Assembly: GCA_021771695.1 (NCBI GenBank)
Contig: JAETON010000001.1
Coordinates: 62,001 to 126,000, forward strand
Length of the DNA stretch: 64,000 nt
Reading direction: 5' to 3'
From: Lachnospiraceae bacterium
Lineage (GTDB): Bacteria > Bacillota > Clostridia > Lachnospirales > Lachnospiraceae
The translations under genes were made by a program, and so were the position numbers. Of this stretch, positions 61,193 to 64,000 are shown piece after piece; position 1 is the first letter of the stretch; every line of letters begins with the position of its first letter. A model generated the notes under the pieces. It saw only the letters and a program-made list of their open reading frames with translations. It searched no databases and was not told the DNA's origin.

Positions 61193-61823
61193 ATTTTGAT
61201 ATATTGGACTTATTTGCAAAACTAAATTCCACCCCTAAATCATCTGCCCATGAAGAAAACGTGTGATGGCTGACCCCTGCTCTACGGGAAGCCTCTCTTA
61301 AGCTGATTTTCCCTTCTTTCCATAAATTATAGATGACATCAAAATCCTTTGGCTTCTTCTTTTTAGGTCGTCCGAATCGAATCCCTTTTTCTTTTGCAAT
61401 CTTGATTCCCTCTGCCTGTCTTTGTTTGATATTCTCTCTTTCGATTTGCGCAACATAAGAAAGAATCTGTAATACCAAATCCGCAATAAACTTTCCCGTA
61501 ATACCATTGACCTGCTTTCGTGTATCAAGCAAGGGAAAATCCAGTACAATTAAATCAATATTTTTTACCCTTGTCAGATAACGCCATTGTTCTATAATTT
61601 CTTCATAATCACGTCCCAGCCGGTCAATGGACTTGATATAAAGCTCATCTCCAGCCCTGATAATTTTAATTAATTTCTGGTAATTTTTACGGTTGAAATC
61701 TTTTCCCGATTGTTTATCAATAAACATCTGCCTTGAACACAGCCCAATATGCTGCATTGCTTCTACTTGCCTTGCAACATTCTGATCTTTACTGGACACT
61801 CTGATATACGCATATTTCTTCAT
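61179..61823 (-). CDS. Serine recombinase (small resolvase/invertase family)
   Basis: YAYIRVSSKDQNVARQVEAM, IKSIDRLGRDYEEI, ERENIKQRQAEGIKIAKEKGIRFGRPK and C-terminal HTH (KISLREASRRAGVSHHTFSSWADD). Confidence 0.94.
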   Translation of the reverse strand: MKKYAYIRVSSKDQNVARQVEAMQHIGLCSRQMFIDKQSGKDFNRKNYQKLIKIIRAGDELYIKSIDRLGRDYEEIIEQWRYLTRVKNIDLIVLDFPLLDTRKQVNGITGKFIADLVLQILSYVAQIERENIKQRQAEGIKIAKEKGIRFGRPKKKKPKDFDVIYNLWKEGKISLREASRRAGVSHHTFSSWADDLGVEFSFANKSNISKWEKR

Positions 61824-61923
61824 ATAATTACCTCCTCATTGCGTAAAAATATCAAAAAAAATTATACTAAAGCCATATAAAAATCATTAACCATATCCAT
61901 GCAAATTATGAAAAAACTTTATA

Positions 61924-61955
61924 AAAAAAGAGCCTGCCATACAGACTCTTTTTTC
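61924..61955. terminator. Rho-independent terminator upstream of the recombinase operon
   Basis: aaaaaagagcctgccatacagactctttttt. Confidence 0.75.
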
Positions 61956-62006
61956 ATATCATAGTATATCTATTCAATATTAACTTTCATCAAAGTTCCA
62001 TTGCTT

Positions 62007-62852
62007 TTATTTTCTTTTATCAAATTTACTTTTCATATAACGGAACACTTCCTGATGGGATTTGGGATCTAAATGTGGGAAAGCCTCCAGCAATCGGCGG
62101 TTTTTCATTTGGATCGTCTCTGCAATCTCATGATATTTATCAAGCAATTCATTTCTGCGCTGCTGCATTTCCTCCATAAGCTGTCTTTTGCGATGTTCTG
62201 CTTCCTCCGTAAATTCTTTGGATTTCTGCAGCATTTCATCCCGGCTTTCCATAGCTTCCATAACATTCTCAAAAATATTTTCTCCAATTTCATCGGAAAT
62301 ATCATGCAGCTTCTCTGCAATCTCATGCATTGCAGCCAGACGTTTATTCATCTTCAAAATAGAAGAAGCCGTCACATATAAATCCGCTGTCATTCCAATC
62401 ATAAGCACAGCTAAACATACTGAACCAATCAAAAACGGAATCATAGAAAGCAATTTAAAAATCAAAGGATGAATAAAATCTACAATCAATACGCAGGCCG
62501 CACCCCAAATCAGTGAAAACAATACACAAACATATCCCCCAATATTCAATGGCATATCCGAATAGTCCCACCATCTGGCATGGAAAATCTTTTCCATAAG
62601 ATAACCAGTGATACCCTCCAGCACAGTAACCAAAACGACAGAAGTTACATAAAGTAAAACGAAGTTCCCCTTAAAACCCGACAAGAGAACTACCACTGAA
62701 GTAACACCTAATCCATAGATTGGACAAATCGGACCATTTAAAAATCCTCGGTTTACAAAATGCTGTTCTTTCACTGCTGCAAATGCAACTTCGGTACACC
62801 ACCCAAGAAATCCATATGTAAAAAATGATAATAATACAAAATAGAACGACAT
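62007..62852 (-). CDS. Putative ABC-transporter-permease-like (CmpB family) membrane protein with C-terminal coiled coil
   Basis: FFTYGFLGWCTEVAFAAVKEQHFVNRGFLNGPICPIYGLG is characteristic of this family. Confidence 0.82.
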   Translation of the reverse strand: MSFYFVLLSFFTYGFLGWCTEVAFAAVKEQHFVNRGFLNGPICPIYGLGVTSVVVLLSGFKGNFVLLYVTSVVLVTVLEGITGYLMEKIFHARWWDYSDMPLNIGGYVCVLFSLIWGAACVLIVDFIHPLIFKLLSMIPFLIGSVCLAVLMIGMTADLYVTASSILKMNKRLAAMHEIAEKLHDISDEIGENIFENVMEAMESRDEMLQKSKEFTEEAEHRKRQLMEEMQQRRNELLDKYHEIAETIQMKNRRLLEAFPHLDPKSHQEVFRYMKSKFDKRK

Positions 62853-62874
62853 ATCATCCCCCGCTTTCGGTTCA

Positions 62875-63945
62875 TCAAAGAATTGTTGCGCCTCCTACAA
62901 CGGTGTCATCATGATAAAATACCACTGCCTGTCCGGGTGTTACCGCACGCTGCGGCTGTTCAAAAACCACTTTAATTTTATCATTTTCTGCCATAGTAAT
63001 CCTGCATGGAACTTCCGGACTATTATATCTGATTTTCGCATTCACATTCATTTCCCCATCAATTTGAGAAACAGACATAAGATTCACCTGATTCCCATAT
63101 AAAACATCTGAAAATAGATCATCCTTTGTCCCAATGACAACTTCATTGGTATTTTTATCTACTCTCACCACATATCCCGGCTGTTTTAATGATAACCCAA
63201 GTCCTCTTCTTTGTCCAACCGTATAATAAATAATTCCTTTATGCTGACCTAAAATATTTCCTTCGGTATCTACAAAATTTCCCTTTGGAACCGCAATTCC
63301 CGTATTTTCTTCAATAAATTTTCCATAGTCGTCTTCTACAAAACAAATATCCTGACTGTCAGGCTTCTTTGCAACCAAAAGACCTATCTGCTCTGCTATT
63401 TTTCGTATTTCCTCTTTGGAATACTGTCCTACCGGCATTAATGTTTTCGACAGCTGGTTTTGTGTCAAATTATATAATGCATATGTTTGATCTTTTGCCA
63501 AGGTTTTGGACCGTTTCAGAGAATATCTTCCATTGTCCAATTTTACAATTTGAGCATAGTGGCCGGTTGCAATATAATCTGCTCCAATATCTAAGCAGCG
63601 TTTCAGTAAAGACTCCCACTTCACATAACGATTACATGCAATGCAGGGATTCGGCGTTCTGGCATTTAAATATTCCTCACAAAAATAATCAATAACTTTT
63701 TCTTTAAAATCCTTTCGGAAATTCATCACATAATATGGAATTCCCAAAGTCTGCGCCACTCTTCTGGCATCATCTACTGCAGACAATCCGCAGCACCCGC
63801 CGTTTTCTTCCTGAATGGCTTCCTTCTCTTCCTGCCATATCTGCATGGTAACTCCTATAACATCATATCCCTGCTCCTTTAGTAAATAGGCTGCCACGGA
63901 GGAATCGACTCCTCCGGACATTCCAACCACTACCTTTTCCTTCAC
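62875..63945 (-). CDS. mnmA: tRNA-specific 2-thiouridylase MnmA
   Basis: VVVGMSGGVDSSVAAYLLKEQGYDVIGVTMQIW, NPCIACNRYVKW, SQDICFV. Confidence 0.97.
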   Translation of the reverse strand: MKEKVVVGMSGGVDSSVAAYLLKEQGYDVIGVTMQIWQEEKEAIQEENGGCCGLSAVDDARRVAQTLGIPYYVMNFRKDFKEKVIDYFCEEYLNARTPNPCIACNRYVKWESLLKRCLDIGADYIATGHYAQIVKLDNGRYSLKRSKTLAKDQTYALYNLTQNQLSKTLMPVGQYSKEEIRKIAEQIGLLVAKKPDSQDICFVEDDYGKFIEENTGIAVPKGNFVDTEGNILGQHKGIIYYTVGQRRGLGLSLKQPGYVVRVDKNTNEVVIGTKDDLFSDVLYGNQVNLMSVSQIDGEMNVNAKIRYNSPEVPCRITMAENDKIKVVFEQPQRAVTPGQAVVFYHDDTVVGGATIL

Positions 63946-63954
63946 AACAGCCTC

Positions 63955-64000
63955 CTAATATTCTTCCTCTTCTTCCTCTTCACTAATATCTGATTTTGGT
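63955..64000 (-). CDS. C-terminus of an upstream gene (acidic tail; product not identifiable)
   Basis: Minus-strand frame ...PKSDISEEEEEEEY* ends 10 nt before the mnmA start; open to window end. Confidence 0.5.
   Translation of the reverse strand, partial: PKSDISEEEEEEEY

Noticed and set aside
61179-61823. Complete mobile element (IS607 or transposon) around the recombinase
   Set aside because: No MerR-type N-terminal HTH, no TnpB-like gene and no obvious terminal inverted repeats; the protein is a small resolvase/invertase type.
63955-64000. Naming the truncated acidic C-terminus as NifU
   Set aside because: nifU-like genes often precede mnmA, but only PKSDISEEEEEEEY* is visible; insufficient evidence.

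Overview
The window is a low-GC, sporulating Firmicutes-type chromosome segment, most likely Lachnospiraceae (inference from gene content and synteny). Most of it is conserved housekeeping operons: mutS/miaB; glf; a Na/Pi cotransporter; a six-gene glycogen operon (glgB-glgC-glgD-glgA-glgP-GH13); yceD-rpmF-plsX-rnc-smc-ftsY-ilvA; pta-ackA; tmcAL/ylbJ/coaD/rsmD; recG/fakA/asp23/rpmB; gerW; pyk; corA; a very large 2-hydroxyacyl-CoA dehydratase activase-like protein; hisHF with a two-component system; mnmA. The main accessory segment is about 55.0-61.9 kb. There a serine recombinase, two paralogous sortase-type (PKTG) surface proteins and an orphan IS3-OrfA-like HTH protein lie on one strand like an operon. 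Direct repeats lie at the recombinase 3' end and in the adjacent 5' UTR. Other points of interest: an 11-bp-phased array of PhoP/PhoB-like half-sites upstream of the Na/Pi transporter; a promoter + 27-codon ORF + strong terminator module upstream of glgB; a hairpin burying the ylbJ Shine-Dalgarno; a sirtuin-like protein with the catalytic His apparently replaced by Cys; a rhomboid-like protein without an obvious catalytic motif but with a zinc-binding tail; and a fucose-isomerase-family pseudogene with an internal out-of-frame deletion. No rRNA, tRNA or CRISPR array was recognised. All family names come from reading the protein sequences; no database search was run.
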